The notes under the pieces are model-generated. The model was not told where the DNA came from. It did not search any database and saw only the letters and a list, made by a program, of their open reading frames with translations. 64,000 nt of DNA from positions 1 to 64,000 of the forward strand of contig CANRJY010000006.1 in assembly GCA_947631085.1 (NCBI GenBank), read 5' to 3'. Numbering within the stretch: position 1 is the first letter of the stretch; each line of letters opens with the position of its first letter. A program made the position numbers and the translations under genes. Shown one piece after another: positions 49,401-57,131 of this stretch. This stretch comes from an uncultured Clostridia bacterium (GTDB lineage: Bacteria; Bacillota; Clostridia; UBA1381).

Positions 49401-51106
49401 AGGGCGCGAAGCCGGGCGAGGGCGGACATCTGCCGGGCGGCAAGGTGTATCCGTGGATAGCGAAGGCGAGACATTCGACTCCGGGCGTGAGCCTTATCTC
49501 ACCGCCGCCGCACCATGACATATATTCGATCGAGGATTTGGCGCAGCTTATACACGACCTTAAAAACGCGAACCGCGACGCGAGAATTTCCGTAAAGCTG
49601 GTTTCAGAAGCGGGAGTAGGTACGATAGCCGTGGGCGTCGCGAAGGGCAGAGCAGACGTAATTCTCGTATCGGGCTACGACGGCGGCACGGGCGCGGCTC
49701 CGAGAACGAGCGTGCGCCACGCGGGACTTCCGTGGGAGCTCGGTATCGCGGAGACGCATCAGGCGCTTTTGATGAATAATTTGCGCAATAGAGTTGTTGT
49801 CGAAACGGACGGCAAGCTCTTAACGGGACGCGACGTTGCTATCGCGGCATTACTCGGCGCGGAGGAATTCGGTTTCGCGACAGGTCCGCTGATCTCGGTC
49901 GGCTGCGTTATGATGAGAGTATGTAATCTCGATACTTGCCCCGTCGGCGTTGCGACGCAAAGCCCGAAGCTCAGAAAACGCTTCTGCGGCAAGCCCGAAT
50001 ACGTCGAGAATTTTATGAGGTTTATCGCGCAGGATCTGAGAGAATGGATGGCGAAAATCGGCGTGAGAACGGTCGATGAAATGATAGGTCACGTTGAGAG
50101 ACTGAGCCAAAAGAACATAGAGGACAACTGGAAGGCGAAGGAGGTCGATTTATCGTCGCTTCTCTATCAGCCGAAAATCTGCTCGAACGACTATGAGCGT
50201 TATCATAACGAAACGCAGGATCACAAGCTCGAAAAGGCGCTCGATATGAACACGCTTCTGAAAATCTGCGAGCCCGCGATAAAGAACGGCAAAAAGATAG
50301 AAACAAAGCTTGCGATACATAACACCGACCGCGTCACCGGCACGATCCTATCGTCCGAGATAACGCGCGCGAATGGAGCGGCGGGGCTTGCGGACGGCAG
50401 CATCACGCTTGATTTTGTCGGCAGCGCGGGACAGAGCTTCGGCGCGTTCCTCGCTCCGGGAGTTACTATGAAGCTCGAGGGCGACAGCAACGACTATATA
50501 GGTAAGGGACTTTCGGGCGGCAGGATCGTCGTTGTTCCTCCGGCGGAGGCTGATTTTGATCCGAGCGAGAACGTAATTATCGGCAACGTGGCGTTCTACG
50601 GCGCGATAAGCGGCGAGGCGTACATACGCGGACTCGCGGGTGAGCGCTTCTGCGTGCGAAACTCCGGCATGACCGCCGTCGTCGAGGGCATAGGCGATCA
50701 CGGCTGTGAGTACATGACCGGCGGACGTGTCGCGGTAATCGGCGAAACGGGCAGAAACTTCGCGGCGGGTATGTCGGGCGGCGTGGCGTATGTCTACAAC
50801 AAGTCGGGCGAGCTTGACAGGAAGTGCAACAAGGAGCTTGTATCGCTCAAACAGCTCGACGAAAAGGACGCGGCGATTTTAAAGGAAATGCTTGAAAACC
50901 ATGTAAAATACACCGGAAGCGACACCGCGAAGGCGATACTCGATAACTTCGACGCGGAAACGGCGAGCTTCGTAAAGGTAATTCCTGTCGATTACGAGAA
51001 GGTAGTAACCGTCATGGACGAGGAGCTTGAAAAAGGCACCGACCGCGACGAGGCGATGCTTATCGCGTTCGAGTCGGTAACCGGCAAGAATGTAGAAATA
51101 GCGTAA
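46409..51106 (+). CDS. gltB: Glutamate synthase large (alpha) subunit
   Basis: About 1565 residues from ATG 46409. GGAGG is ten bases upstream; GTG 46400 is too close. The class II glutaminase domain begins with DACGIGFI, whose Cys22 becomes the N-terminal nucleophile after removal of a short propeptide. A central domain, the FMN/3Fe-4S synthase domain (about 800-1220, with AMSYGSIS, PGEGGHLPG, SGYDGGTGAAP and CNLDTCPVGVATQ) and the C-terminal GXGXG beta-helix (1270-1520) follow. It transfers the amide of glutamine to 2-oxoglutarate. Full length and colinear with bacterial GltB. The small subunit gene follows after a structured 127-base gap. Confidence 0.97.
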   Translation: MEYNGLPVKQGLYDPKFEHDACGIGFITNIKGKTSHKIIDQAIQILKNLAHRGGVGSDPETGDGAGILIQMPHEFMKKVCRNEGIKLPKKGDYGVGMLFLSPDEDTREEGLEKLKAIIESEGQKVLGIRTVPVYDVCIGKGALEAMPYIAQIFIGKGSEMSADDFERRLYIIGKIAEKEIRKKGVDNYFYFASLSARTLVYKGMLTPDQVNEFYLDLKDVDMKTAIALVHSRFSTNTFPSWERAHPNRYLIHNGEINTIRGNVNWVKARERMFATPEFENDMDKILPVINEDGSDSAMLDNYLQFLHLSGFSLPRAIMMTIPEPWENNKEMDPALKKFYEYHSCITEPWDGPAAVAFTDGRYVGATLDRNGLRPARYYVTSDDMIILASEVGVTDVPTESIIKKERLHPGKILLIDTQEGKIISDEEIKAYEAQHKPYTEWVNKTLVELDDLPLDTGKEGDMWHDLVSHMKESAVGNINADLLLRSTMVLENMFVNRENDPEDKTPLLTRQKAFGYTWEDINSTIKELVEKGDDPIGAMGTDIPLAVLSEKPQMLYNYFKQLFAQVTNPPIDAIREQIVTSTYTLFGCEQNLLTSSELNCRKVRALSPILTNEELMKLRNINLEGFKAITIPALFNTQQENDMEMAMDTIFEAADIAIENGYNIIILSDKGVDETKAPIPALLVSSGLHHHLIRKGTRMKVSIVLETAEPREVHHFACLIGHGANGVNPYMAYESIEYLINDGLLDFTLDEAVKRFNSACTHGIVKVMSKMGISTIQSYQGAQIFEALGIKESVVDKYFTGTTTRIGGIGLEHIEKEVLLRHKEAFDKVTGRKALKTGGNWKWRAKGEYHMFNPESIYKLQMACRTGNYKLYKEYAAEMNAHQQHQCTIRSMLDIKTIDKPIAIDKVESVESIVKRFKTGAMSYGSISQEAHECLAIAMNRLGGKSNSGEGGERPERYIPDENGDSRSSAIKQVASGRFGVHIHYLQNAKEIQIKMAQGAKPGEGGHLPGGKVYPWIAKARHSTPGVSLISPPPHHDIYSIEDLAQLIHDLKNANRDARISVKLVSEAGVGTIAVGVAKGRADVILVSGYDGGTGAAPRTSVRHAGLPWELGIAETHQALLMNNLRNRVVVETDGKLLTGRDVAIAALLGAEEFGFATGPLISVGCVMMRVCNLDTCPVGVATQSPKLRKRFCGKPEYVENFMRFIAQDLREWMAKIGVRTVDEMIGHVERLSQKNIEDNWKAKEVDLSSLLYQPKICSNDYERYHNETQDHKLEKALDMNTLLKICEPAIKNGKKIETKLAIHNTDRVTGTILSSEITRANGAAGLADGSITLDFVGSAGQSFGAFLAPGVTMKLEGDSNDYIGKGLSGGRIVVVPPAEADFDPSENVIIGNVAFYGAISGEAYIRGLAGERFCVRNSGMTAVVEGIGDHGCEYMTGGRVAVIGETGRNFAAGMSGGVAYVYNKSGELDRKCNKELVSLKQLDEKDAAILKEMLENHVKYTGSDTAKAILDNFDAETASFVKVIPVDYEKVVTVMDEELEKGTDRDEAMLIAFESVTGKNVEIA

Positions 51107-51121
51107 CAGGAGGCGGCCGGC

Positions 51122-51208
51122 TAAAATCGTCCATCTCACCACCGAAACCTCAGGGGCAGTACCTTTGTACGGCACCCTGATGCCTCGGCGGCAATCTGAA
51201 CGATTTTA
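51122..51208 (+). ncRNA. Candidate structured RNA between gltB and gltD
   Basis: The gap can fold into one long branched rod. TAAAATCGT (51122-51130) pairs with ACGATTTTA (51200-51208). Then CCACCGA (51139-51145) pairs with TCGGCGG (51185-51191) with one mismatch, and TCAGGG (51150-51155) pairs with CCCTGA (51175-51180). An inner GTAC/GTAC hairpin has a CTTT loop. Two eight-base internal loops, CCATCTCA and CAATCTGA, face each other. It matches no riboswitch consensus I know. It may be a cis-regulator, an mRNA processing or stability element, or an intergenic repeat. Confidence 0.45.
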
Positions 51209-51233
51209 TCTCAGCCTTTGTAGAAGGGAATGA

Positions 51234-52706
51234 ATGAAAATGGGAAAACCAACAGGATTTTTAGAATATGACCGTCGTCTCCCCGAGGACAGACCTCCTA
51301 AGGAGAGAATGAAGGATTGGAAGGAATTTCATACGCATTTTGATTTGGAAAAGCTGCGTTTGCAGGGCGCGCGGTGCATGGATTGCGGTATTCCGTTCTG
51401 CCATACGGGAAAGCTGATCGGCAATACGTCGATGGGCTGCCCCCTGAACAACCTGATACCGGAGTGGAACGATCTCGTTTACCGCGGCAACATGGACGAG
51501 GCGTACAGGAGATTGTCGCTTACGAACAATTTTCCCGAGTTTACCGGACGCGTATGCCCCGCGCTTTGCGAGGGCTCGTGTACGCTCGGTATGCACGATC
51601 CGCCCGTAACGATACGAAATATCGAGTGCCATATAATCGACACGATGTACGCGGAGGGCAAGGTAAAGCCGCGCAGACCGGAAAAATCTACCAACAAGCG
51701 CGTAGCCGTAGTAGGCAGCGGCCCTTCGGGGCTTGCGTGCGCCGACCAGCTAAACCAGATGGGGCATAAAGTCACCGTTTTCGAGCGCGCCGACAGGGCG
51801 GGAGGACTTCTGATGTACGGGATACCCAACATGAAGCTCGATAAATCGGTAGTCGACAGACGCGTAAAGCTGATGGAAAAAGAGGGAGTGACGTTTAAGC
51901 TGAACACCGAGATAGGCAAGAACTATCCGGCGGTAAAGCTGGTAAACGAATTTGACGCGGTGGTGCTTTGCACAGGCTCGACCGCTCCGAGACAGCTTAC
52001 GGTCGAGGGCGCGGATTTAAAGGGCGTTCACTACGCGGTAGACTTCTTAAAAGCCAACACAAAGAGCCTGCTCGACTCGAACTTAGAGGACAGGATGTAC
52101 ATAAGCGCGAAGGACAAAAACGTAATCGTTATCGGCGGCGGCGATACGGGTACGGACTGCGTCGGAACGTCGATCCGCCACGGCTGCAAGAGCGTTACGC
52201 AGCTTGAGATAATGCCTGAGCTGCCGGAGACGAGAACGCCGAACAACCCCTGGCCCGAATGGTCAAAAATCAAGAAAACGGACTACGGTCAGGAGGAAGC
52301 GATAGAGCTTTACGGACACGACCCGCGCGAGTATCTTACCACGGTGACAAAAATAGAGGGCGACGATATGGGCAGGGTAAAGGCTGTTCACACCGTCAAT
52401 GTTGAGTGGAAAAACGAAAACGGCAGAATGGTTTCCGTTCCGATAAAGGGCAGCGAGCGGGTAAGAGAGTGCGAGCTTGTACTTATCGCGATGGGCTTCC
52501 TGGGGCCTGAGCAGGGACTTATAAAGCAGCTTACGCTCAAAACGGACGCGAGGAGCAATATTCTCGCGAAAGAAGAGGATCATAAATCCAGCCTTCGCGG
52601 AGTATTCGCGGCGGGCGACTGCCGCAGAGGACAGAGCCTCGTCGTATGGGCGATACGCGAGGGCAGACAGGCGGCGGACGCGGTTGACGCGTATCTGATG
52701 AAATAA
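51234..52706 (+). CDS. gltD: Glutamate synthase small (beta) subunit
   Basis: 490 residues from ATG 51234 (51240 is possible too). It feeds NAD(P)H electrons through FAD and 4Fe-4S clusters to GltB. N-terminal cysteines CMDCGIPFC and further Cys in [11 protein letters not shown] bind the clusters. [15 protein letters not shown] is the FAD site, [13 protein letters not shown] the NAD(P)H site, and [19 protein letters not shown] closes the FAD domain. Colinear with other GltD proteins. It is separated from gltB by a folded spacer rather than the usual short gap; a terminator follows. Confidence 0.96.
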   Translation: MKMGKPTGFLEYDRRLPEDRPPKERMKDWKEFHTHFDLEKLRLQGARCMDCGIPFCHTGKLIGNTSMGCPLNNLIPEWNDLVYRGNMDEAYRRLSLTNNFPEFTGRVCPALCEGSCTLGMHDPPVTIRNIECHIIDTMYAEGKVKPRRPEKSTNKRVAVVGSGPSGLACADQLNQMGHKVTVFERADRAGGLLMYGIPNMKLDKSVVDRRVKLMEKEGVTFKLNTEIGKNYPAVKLVNEFDAVVLCTGSTAPRQLTVEGADLKGVHYAVDFLKANTKSLLDSNLEDRMYISAKDKNVIVIGGGDTGTDCVGTSIRHGCKSVTQLEIMPELPETRTPNNPWPEWSKIKKTDYGQEEAIELYGHDPREYLTTVTKIEGDDMGRVKAVHTVNVEWKNENGRMVSVPIKGSERVRECELVLIAMGFLGPEQGLIKQLTLKTDARSNILAKEEDHKSSLRGVFAAGDCRRGQSLVVWAIREGRQAADAVDAYLMK

Positions 52707-52717
52707 TAAGCAAAATA

Positions 52718-52750
52718 AAAAATCCGAGGGCGTGAAACCCTCGGATTTTT
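52718..52750. terminator. Bidirectional terminator after gltD
   Basis: AAAAATCCGAGGG pairs perfectly with CCCTCGGATTTTT around a seven-base loop. It also ends the convergent lipoprotein gene. Confidence 0.9.
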
Positions 52751-52763
52751 GCTGTTTGAATTA

Positions 52764-53822
52764 TCAGTTAATAACCGTTGCTTGATAAGCGCCGTTGCCG
52801 TTGATGTAGCAAATCACCTCTACGGGCGTATCGACAGAAATATCGGAATTGACTTTTGTATTGTCATCTTTTAGAATAAACCATTCGTCGCCGTAGTCGT
52901 TACGGATCATAATTGAGGCGTTCGACGCGTCCGTAATTTTGCCGTAAAGCTTTCTTGTGTCAAAGTCATCCTGAGGCTTGGGAGCCGGCTCCGCCTTTTC
53001 GATGAGAACTATTTTTGTTGCGTGCATACCGTCGTGCAGGTGTCCCTTGTGGAAAATTCTTATCCTGTCGCCTACTCCGATGTTGCCGTAAACAAGCGTT
53101 GTATCGTCTTTGGGAACGTTATAGGTCACGCCGTAGTAGTCAACCTGAACCGCGTTCATCGTGTCGCTTATGCAAGTACCCGTGATGTAGCGAATAACAT
53201 CATCGTCGCCGGCGGGCATAGCCCGTGACATAGAATTAGACGTCATAGCGTTTGCCGCTGCGGCAGCATTTTGGTTCTCGGCCTCGGTTATGGGGATAAT
53301 GCTGTGCGCGACAGCAGACTCGTCCATGAGATCGCCCGAGTATGCGATTTCAACATAGTCGCCTATGGATATGCCTTCGGCGGTGTGGGAAATTGTATTA
53401 TCGTCCTTCTTGATTATGTAGTTATTGCCGTCGTCGGTGGTGACGGTGATTGAAGCGTTTACGTTGTCATAAACCTGACCGTAAATGGTCTGCACCTCAA
53501 CCGGCGCGGTTTCGGGATCGGCTGTCTGCGATACGATTATTTTGTCTGCATGCACGCCCTCCGCATCGCCCATTGACGTGACCTCTACCGTGTCGCCGAG
53601 ATTTTCGTCCTCGGCGTCGATCTGCGTCGTGTCGTCAACGGCGTAGGTGTAAACAGTGCCGTCCTCCGCGGTGATCTGAATTTGGTAGTCCGCAGCCATT
53701 GTCAGGATTCCCGTGTTTGTTATCTCCGTTGTTTTAGAAGCGGTGTTTCCCGCTCCGCCGGAGCAGCCCGCCGCGAGAGCCGCAGCTATTGCTGCTGTGA
53801 GTAAAGTGATTTTCTTCTTCAT
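52764..53822 (-). CDS. Lipoprotein with four beta-rich repeats
   Basis: 352 residues. A lipoprotein signal peptide ends in the lipobox LAAGC at about residue 20. The mature part holds four diverged repeats of 70-80 residues, each with a pattern like DDG..Y.I..DD.T....I..GD.V.I followed by a His/Ala/Ile end, as in small OB-fold or DUF5666-like modules. A linker rich in Ala, Asn and Met (about 185-205) separates repeats 2 and 3. It has its own promoter and a good AAGGAG site. Function unknown; it is anchored on the outer face of the membrane. Confidence 0.75.
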   Translation of the reverse strand: MKKKITLLTAAIAAALAAGCSGGAGNTASKTTEITNTGILTMAADYQIQITAEDGTVYTYAVDDTTQIDAEDENLGDTVEVTSMGDAEGVHADKIIVSQTADPETAPVEVQTIYGQVYDNVNASITVTTDDGNNYIIKKDDNTISHTAEGISIGDYVEIAYSGDLMDESAVAHSIIPITEAENQNAAAAANAMTSNSMSRAMPAGDDDVIRYITGTCISDTMNAVQVDYYGVTYNVPKDDTTLVYGNIGVGDRIRIFHKGHLHDGMHATKIVLIEKAEPAPKPQDDFDTRKLYGKITDASNASIMIRNDYGDEWFILKDDNTKVNSDISVDTPVEVICYINGNGAYQATVIN

Positions 53823-53904
53823 TTTTTTGGTCTCCTTTTTTTAGAATTTTATGTGAAAATTAAATTGTATTTAAGACGTAGTTATAGATACAGCTTCTAC
53901 TGAT

Positions 53905-53933
53905 AATATACCACAGAGTCACAAAAATGTCAA
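53905..53933 (-). promoter_or_regulatory. Promoter of the repeat lipoprotein gene
   Basis: On the minus strand TTGACA (53933-53928), 17 bases, TATATT (53910-53905). Confidence 0.8.
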
Positions 53934-53939
53934 GTTTTG

Positions 53940-54219
53940 TCAGATACAAACGCGGACATGACCGAGGAGAGAAACGCATAAATGTAAACCTTTGTGCTTG
54001 GGGCATGGTGAATTACCCCCAACAAGTACAAATGGAAATATGGCAAATTCTCATTTTTTAGTGTTTGTGTACACGAACACACCGCTTGCTGTGAAATGTA
54101 TGACAATAATCGGAACGCCGGGAAACGACCTTGTTGTGGAGGTCGGCTTCGGGCAATTTTTTGTTTTTGACAGTCCGATGTGACATGTGATCGAAAATGA
54201 GATTTGCGTAAAAGTCCTA
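53940..54219. other. Gap without a supported gene
   Basis: Two short open frames lie here and just beyond (53992-54183 and 54187-54375, plus strand). Neither has a ribosome site, and their composition is not protein-like. I see no hairpin terminator or repeat. The gap marks the change from the housekeeping block to the accessory sensor-transporter region. Confidence 0.4.
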
Positions 54220-54248
54220 TTGCAAAGATACGAATGTTGGTATATAAT
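54220..54248 (+). promoter_or_regulatory. Promoter of the LytTR/GHKL gene pair
   Basis: TTGCAA (54220-54225), 17 bases, TATAAT (54243-54248). The leader to ATG 54412 is long, about 155 bases, with no structure I recognise. Confidence 0.7.
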
Positions 54249-54411
54249 ATATTATGTAGAATTATGCAGAAAAGACTGCTGCATTTACGGCATGATTCTT
54301 GAGTTTTATTTTGAAAGGCTATCTGTCGATAAGAAAATTTTCACATCAATGAGGCGTGCCGGAACGCTGAATTAACCAACCCTCGGCACATCAAAGAAAG
54401 GAAGCGGAACT

Positions 54412-55137
54412 ATGCTTAAAATATCTGTTTGTGATGATGAGGTAAGAGAGAGGGAAAAGATTGCGGATAACCTTCGGGCTTACACAGCGGCACATTGTGA
54501 GCACAGTATCGAATTTGACGTATATTCGTCCGCGTTTGAAATGCTGGAAGCGCTTGATAAATCAGGCGGTCCCGATATTGCGCTTTTGGATATTTGTATG
54601 CCCGATATGCTGGGAACGGAATTGGCGCGTGATATCCTGCGTTTTAGTGAAAATACCGATATTGTATTTCTGACGACCAGCTCGGATTATGCGGTTGACG
54701 CTTTTTCCATACATGCCGCAGACTATATTTGCAAGCCTTACACACAGGAACAGTTTGACGCGGCATTAGAACGGGTAATTACCATGCGCGAGCAAAAAAC
54801 ATGGATCATTCTTCGCTGCGAGGGAGAATTGCACCGCGTCGCTTTGGAGGATATTTTGTACATAGAAACCAAAGACAAACGGCGTGTGTTTTCCCTTGCC
54901 TCCGGTAAAAAGCTTTCTGTGTGGTTATTGTCGGCGCAGCTTCAGGAATGTATTATGGATAAAAAAGGCATGACAAAGTGCGGTAGTTCTTATATTGTCA
55001 ATCTGAATCATGTTCGCTGCTTTTCCGGTACGGATCTGCTTATGGATGACGAGACGCTCATCCCTGTTCCGAGGCGGTGCCGCTCCGAGCTAAAGCAGGA
55101 GTATTTTGATTTTTACTTAAAGGAGGCGGAAAACTGA
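54412..55137 (+). CDS. LytTR-family response regulator (AgrA-like)
   Basis: 241 residues. The receiver domain (1-120) has the acidic pair CDDE near residue 8-10, phospho-acceptor Asp60 in ALLDICMPD, a Thr/Ser switch in FLTTSSDY and the lysine in CKPY. The LytTR DNA-binding domain (about 135-235) has ILYIETKDKRRVF and the typical SYIVNLNHVR. Such regulators bind paired direct repeats about 21 bp apart; one such pair lies at 56412-56447. The stop overlaps the kinase start by one base. There is no AgrB or AgrD gene nearby, so the signal is not evidently a cyclic peptide. Confidence 0.92.
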   Translation: MLKISVCDDEVREREKIADNLRAYTAAHCEHSIEFDVYSSAFEMLEALDKSGGPDIALLDICMPDMLGTELARDILRFSENTDIVFLTTSSDYAVDAFSIHAADYICKPYTQEQFDAALERVITMREQKTWIILRCEGELHRVALEDILYIETKDKRRVFSLASGKKLSVWLLSAQLQECIMDKKGMTKCGSSYIVNLNHVRCFSGTDLLMDDETLIPVPRRCRSELKQEYFDFYLKEAEN

Positions 55138-56414
55138 TGCCGTCAATTCAAAAAATCATAATTGCCTTTTTTGTCAGCTTGTTGTTTTTTGCAACGCATC
55201 TGACGGCGGGACTTTTGCTGCAGGAGAGAAAATACTCGTTAAAAAAGACGGCGCTGCTGTGGGGGTCGGCGGGTATATTCCTTTTTTTGGATCTGTGTTT
55301 CTGCTTTGTTTTTCTGTCAAAGCCGTGGAGAATGCTTGTTGCTTTGATGCTTTCGTATCTGTACTTTTGGGGGATTTTTATATGTGCGTCGGCAGACGGA
55401 TTTTGGAAGAAATGCTATCTTTGGATAACATACGGATGCGTTTTCTGCGTTTCGCTGTCCGTTTCATTTTACGGATGCTATTTGCTTGTGCCGAACGGTT
55501 CGGACGCTTTTGTGTATTTTATACGAGGTGTGCTCTATGGCGTTATTTGCTTTGCGATTTTATTCGCGTATCATAAATACGGCAGACCGCTCATCCGCGA
55601 TGTCAGCGGATTTCGTACAAAAAACTGGATATCGCTGAGTGTTGTCTCCGCAATATATTTTTTTACTTTTGTGATACTTCTGTCAAAAATCAGTGCGGAT
55701 AACGGAATCAATCCAAACACCTTACTCCTTTTTTCACTGCTTGTGTGCTCGTTTGCCTTAGCTAACATCCTGATAATCAGCAACATCTATCAGATGCGAA
55801 AGGAAGCAAGGGACGAATTGGTAAGGCAAAATGTTGAGTACCTGATGTCCTATGTGGAAAATGCGAGGAAAAATGAGCAGGAGAGCCGGCGGATACGTCA
55901 CAATCTGCGTCATCACACCGAGCGAATCGCGGCCATGGCACGGGAGGGTAACACAGAGGGAATCTTAGCATATTTAGGGCATAACAAAGAAGCGCCGGAA
56001 TTTCCGGCATGGTGTCCGAACGCCACAGTCAACGGCATCCTGGGCTCTTACGCGGAGAAAGCAAAAAAGGCGGGCGTGGAATATATTGCTCAAGCTGATA
56101 CTCCGGAACAGTCGGAAGTTGCCGATGTGGATTTTGTGGCGATCCTTGCCAATCTTTTGGAAAATGCGCTGAACGCATGCGTCGCACTGAAAAGCTCCGG
56201 CCCTATTCGGGTACATATCAGAAATGTGGGGAATAAAACGGTGATTGCCGTCAGTAATCCCTGCGGCGCGGATTTAAAGCTGGAAAACGGGCTGCCGATT
56301 GCGCGGGGTATCGGAATTGACAGCATTATTTCCTCATCTGTCAGGTATCAGGGGGATATTAACTATAAAATTCAGGAAGGCATTTGTACTGCCTGTGTGA
56401 TTCTGAATCCGTGA
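55137..56414 (+). CDS. GHKL-family sensor histidine kinase (AgrC-like)
   Basis: 425 residues from ATG 55137, overlapping the regulator's TGA. Six or seven membrane segments fill residues 5-220 with short loops, as in AgrC. His255 in RRIRHNLRHH is the likely phosphorylation site. The ATPase domain follows, with ILANLLENALNAC (N box, about 340) and the G-box region RGIGIDSI near 390. With no large external domain, it should sense a small or membrane-soluble ligand. It forms a two-component pair with the upstream LytTR regulator and probably controls the transporter genes downstream. Confidence 0.88.
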   Translation: MPSIQKIIIAFFVSLLFFATHLTAGLLLQERKYSLKKTALLWGSAGIFLFLDLCFCFVFLSKPWRMLVALMLSYLYFWGIFICASADGFWKKCYLWITYGCVFCVSLSVSFYGCYLLVPNGSDAFVYFIRGVLYGVICFAILFAYHKYGRPLIRDVSGFRTKNWISLSVVSAIYFFTFVILLSKISADNGINPNTLLLFSLLVCSFALANILIISNIYQMRKEARDELVRQNVEYLMSYVENARKNEQESRRIRHNLRHHTERIAAMAREGNTEGILAYLGHNKEAPEFPAWCPNATVNGILGSYAEKAKKAGVEYIAQADTPEQSEVADVDFVAILANLLENALNACVALKSSGPIRVHIRNVGNKTVIAVSNPCGADLKLENGLPIARGIGIDSIISSSVRYQGDINYKIQEGICTACVILNP

Positions 56415-56447
56415 CCAATTTCGGAATCAAAATGACCAAATCCGATA
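56412..56447 (+). promoter_or_regulatory. Direct repeat with 21-bp period, candidate LytTR operator
   Basis: TGACCAATTTCGGAA (56412-56426) and TGACCAAATCCGATA (56433-56447) match at 11 of 15 bases and start exactly 21 bp apart, two helical turns. LytTR regulators bind such tandem sites. The pair begins at the kinase stop codon and lies 20 bases before the -35 box at 56467. The core differs from the AgrA consensus, so the assignment rests on spacing and context. Confidence 0.5.
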
Positions 56448-56466
56448 ATTTTTCCTATTCTTAATG

Positions 56467-56494
56467 TTGCCGTGTTATATTTATTGTGTATAAG
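56467..56494 (+). promoter_or_regulatory. Possible promoter of the accessory transporter genes
   Basis: TTGCCG (56467-56472), 16 bases, TATAAG (56489-56494). It is weaker than other promoters in the window, as expected for an activated promoter, and lies downstream of the 21-bp-period repeat. Confidence 0.5.
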
Positions 56495-56548
56495 CGGGGC
56501 TTAATATGCAACAAAATCATTTTTATAAAAATTTAGGAGGGATTATTT

Positions 56549-56740
56549 ATGAATACTTGTGACAACAACAGACCTTGCCCGTGTACTTATGACTGCCCGC
56601 GTCATGGAAAATGCTGCGCTTGCGTGGCGCACCACCGTGACAATAATGAGGGAGTCCCGGGCTGCTTCTTTTCAAAAGAAGCGGAAGCAACCTATGACAG
56701 AAGCATTGAAAACCTGGCAAGGGATCATGGACTTCTGTAA
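56549..56740 (+). CDS. DUF6485-type small Cys-rich protein
   Basis: 63 residues with an AGGAGGG site. Eight Cys and several His cluster in CPCTYDCPRHGKCCACVAHH and a later GCFF. The pattern strongly suggests bound zinc or another metal. I associate it with DUF6485, small cytosolic proteins of anaerobes without known function. There is no signal peptide. It is the first gene after the candidate regulated promoter, so it may be the most strongly induced product of the operon. Confidence 0.75.
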   Translation: MNTCDNNRPCPCTYDCPRHGKCCACVAHHRDNNEGVPGCFFSKEAEATYDRSIENLARDHGLL

Positions 56741-56808
56741 GTTTACGGCGGGAAACGCACTGATATTTTATAGGATTATCACATTATGTATTTTTGAGGA
56801 AATCTGAT

Positions 56809-57090
56809 ATGAAATGGCCTTGGAAAAAGAAAACGCTTTCCTTTGAGGAAGCCGCAAAATTCAACTGGGAATTGGATACGAATGCCGAATTGAGACAAAA
56901 GCTGGATGAGCTTGCGAAACAATATACACATCTGAGCGAAAAAGAATACCGAAGGAAGCTTCTGCTGCTGTTTCGGGAAAACGGTTTGGTCATTGATTCG
57001 GATCAGCTGGATATGCTGCTGCTTCTTAGACATAAAACAGATCAAATGCTGTTGAAAAAGGAAGCGAATAATGATGAAGAAACAACGTAG
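56809..57090 (+). CDS. Hypothetical small charged protein
   Basis: About 93 residues from ATG 56809, with GAGGA eight bases upstream; a frame extension to 56794 has no support. The protein is helical and highly charged, rich in Lys, Glu and Leu, with no Cys and no membrane segment. The sequence LDELAKQYTHLSEKEYRRKL suggests a coiled coil. It lies between the Cys-rich protein and the sugar-binding lipoprotein in the same direction. I do not recognise it. Confidence 0.6.
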   Translation: MKWPWKKKTLSFEEAAKFNWELDTNAELRQKLDELAKQYTHLSEKEYRRKLLLLFRENGLVIDSDQLDMLLLLRHKTDQMLLKKEANNDEETT

Positions 57091-57131
57091 GCTTTTGCAG
57101 AATATTTAAAGAAACATGAAGGAGATTGGAA

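Noticed and set aside
51107-51233. Known glutamine, glycine or SAM riboswitch between gltB and gltD
   Set aside because: The conserved cores I remember for those classes are absent; reported instead as an unassigned structured element.
53992-54375. Two short plus-strand frames as possible AgrD-like peptide genes
   Set aside because: No ribosome site, no AgrB gene, and no amphipathic leader or Cys-lactone core arrangement.
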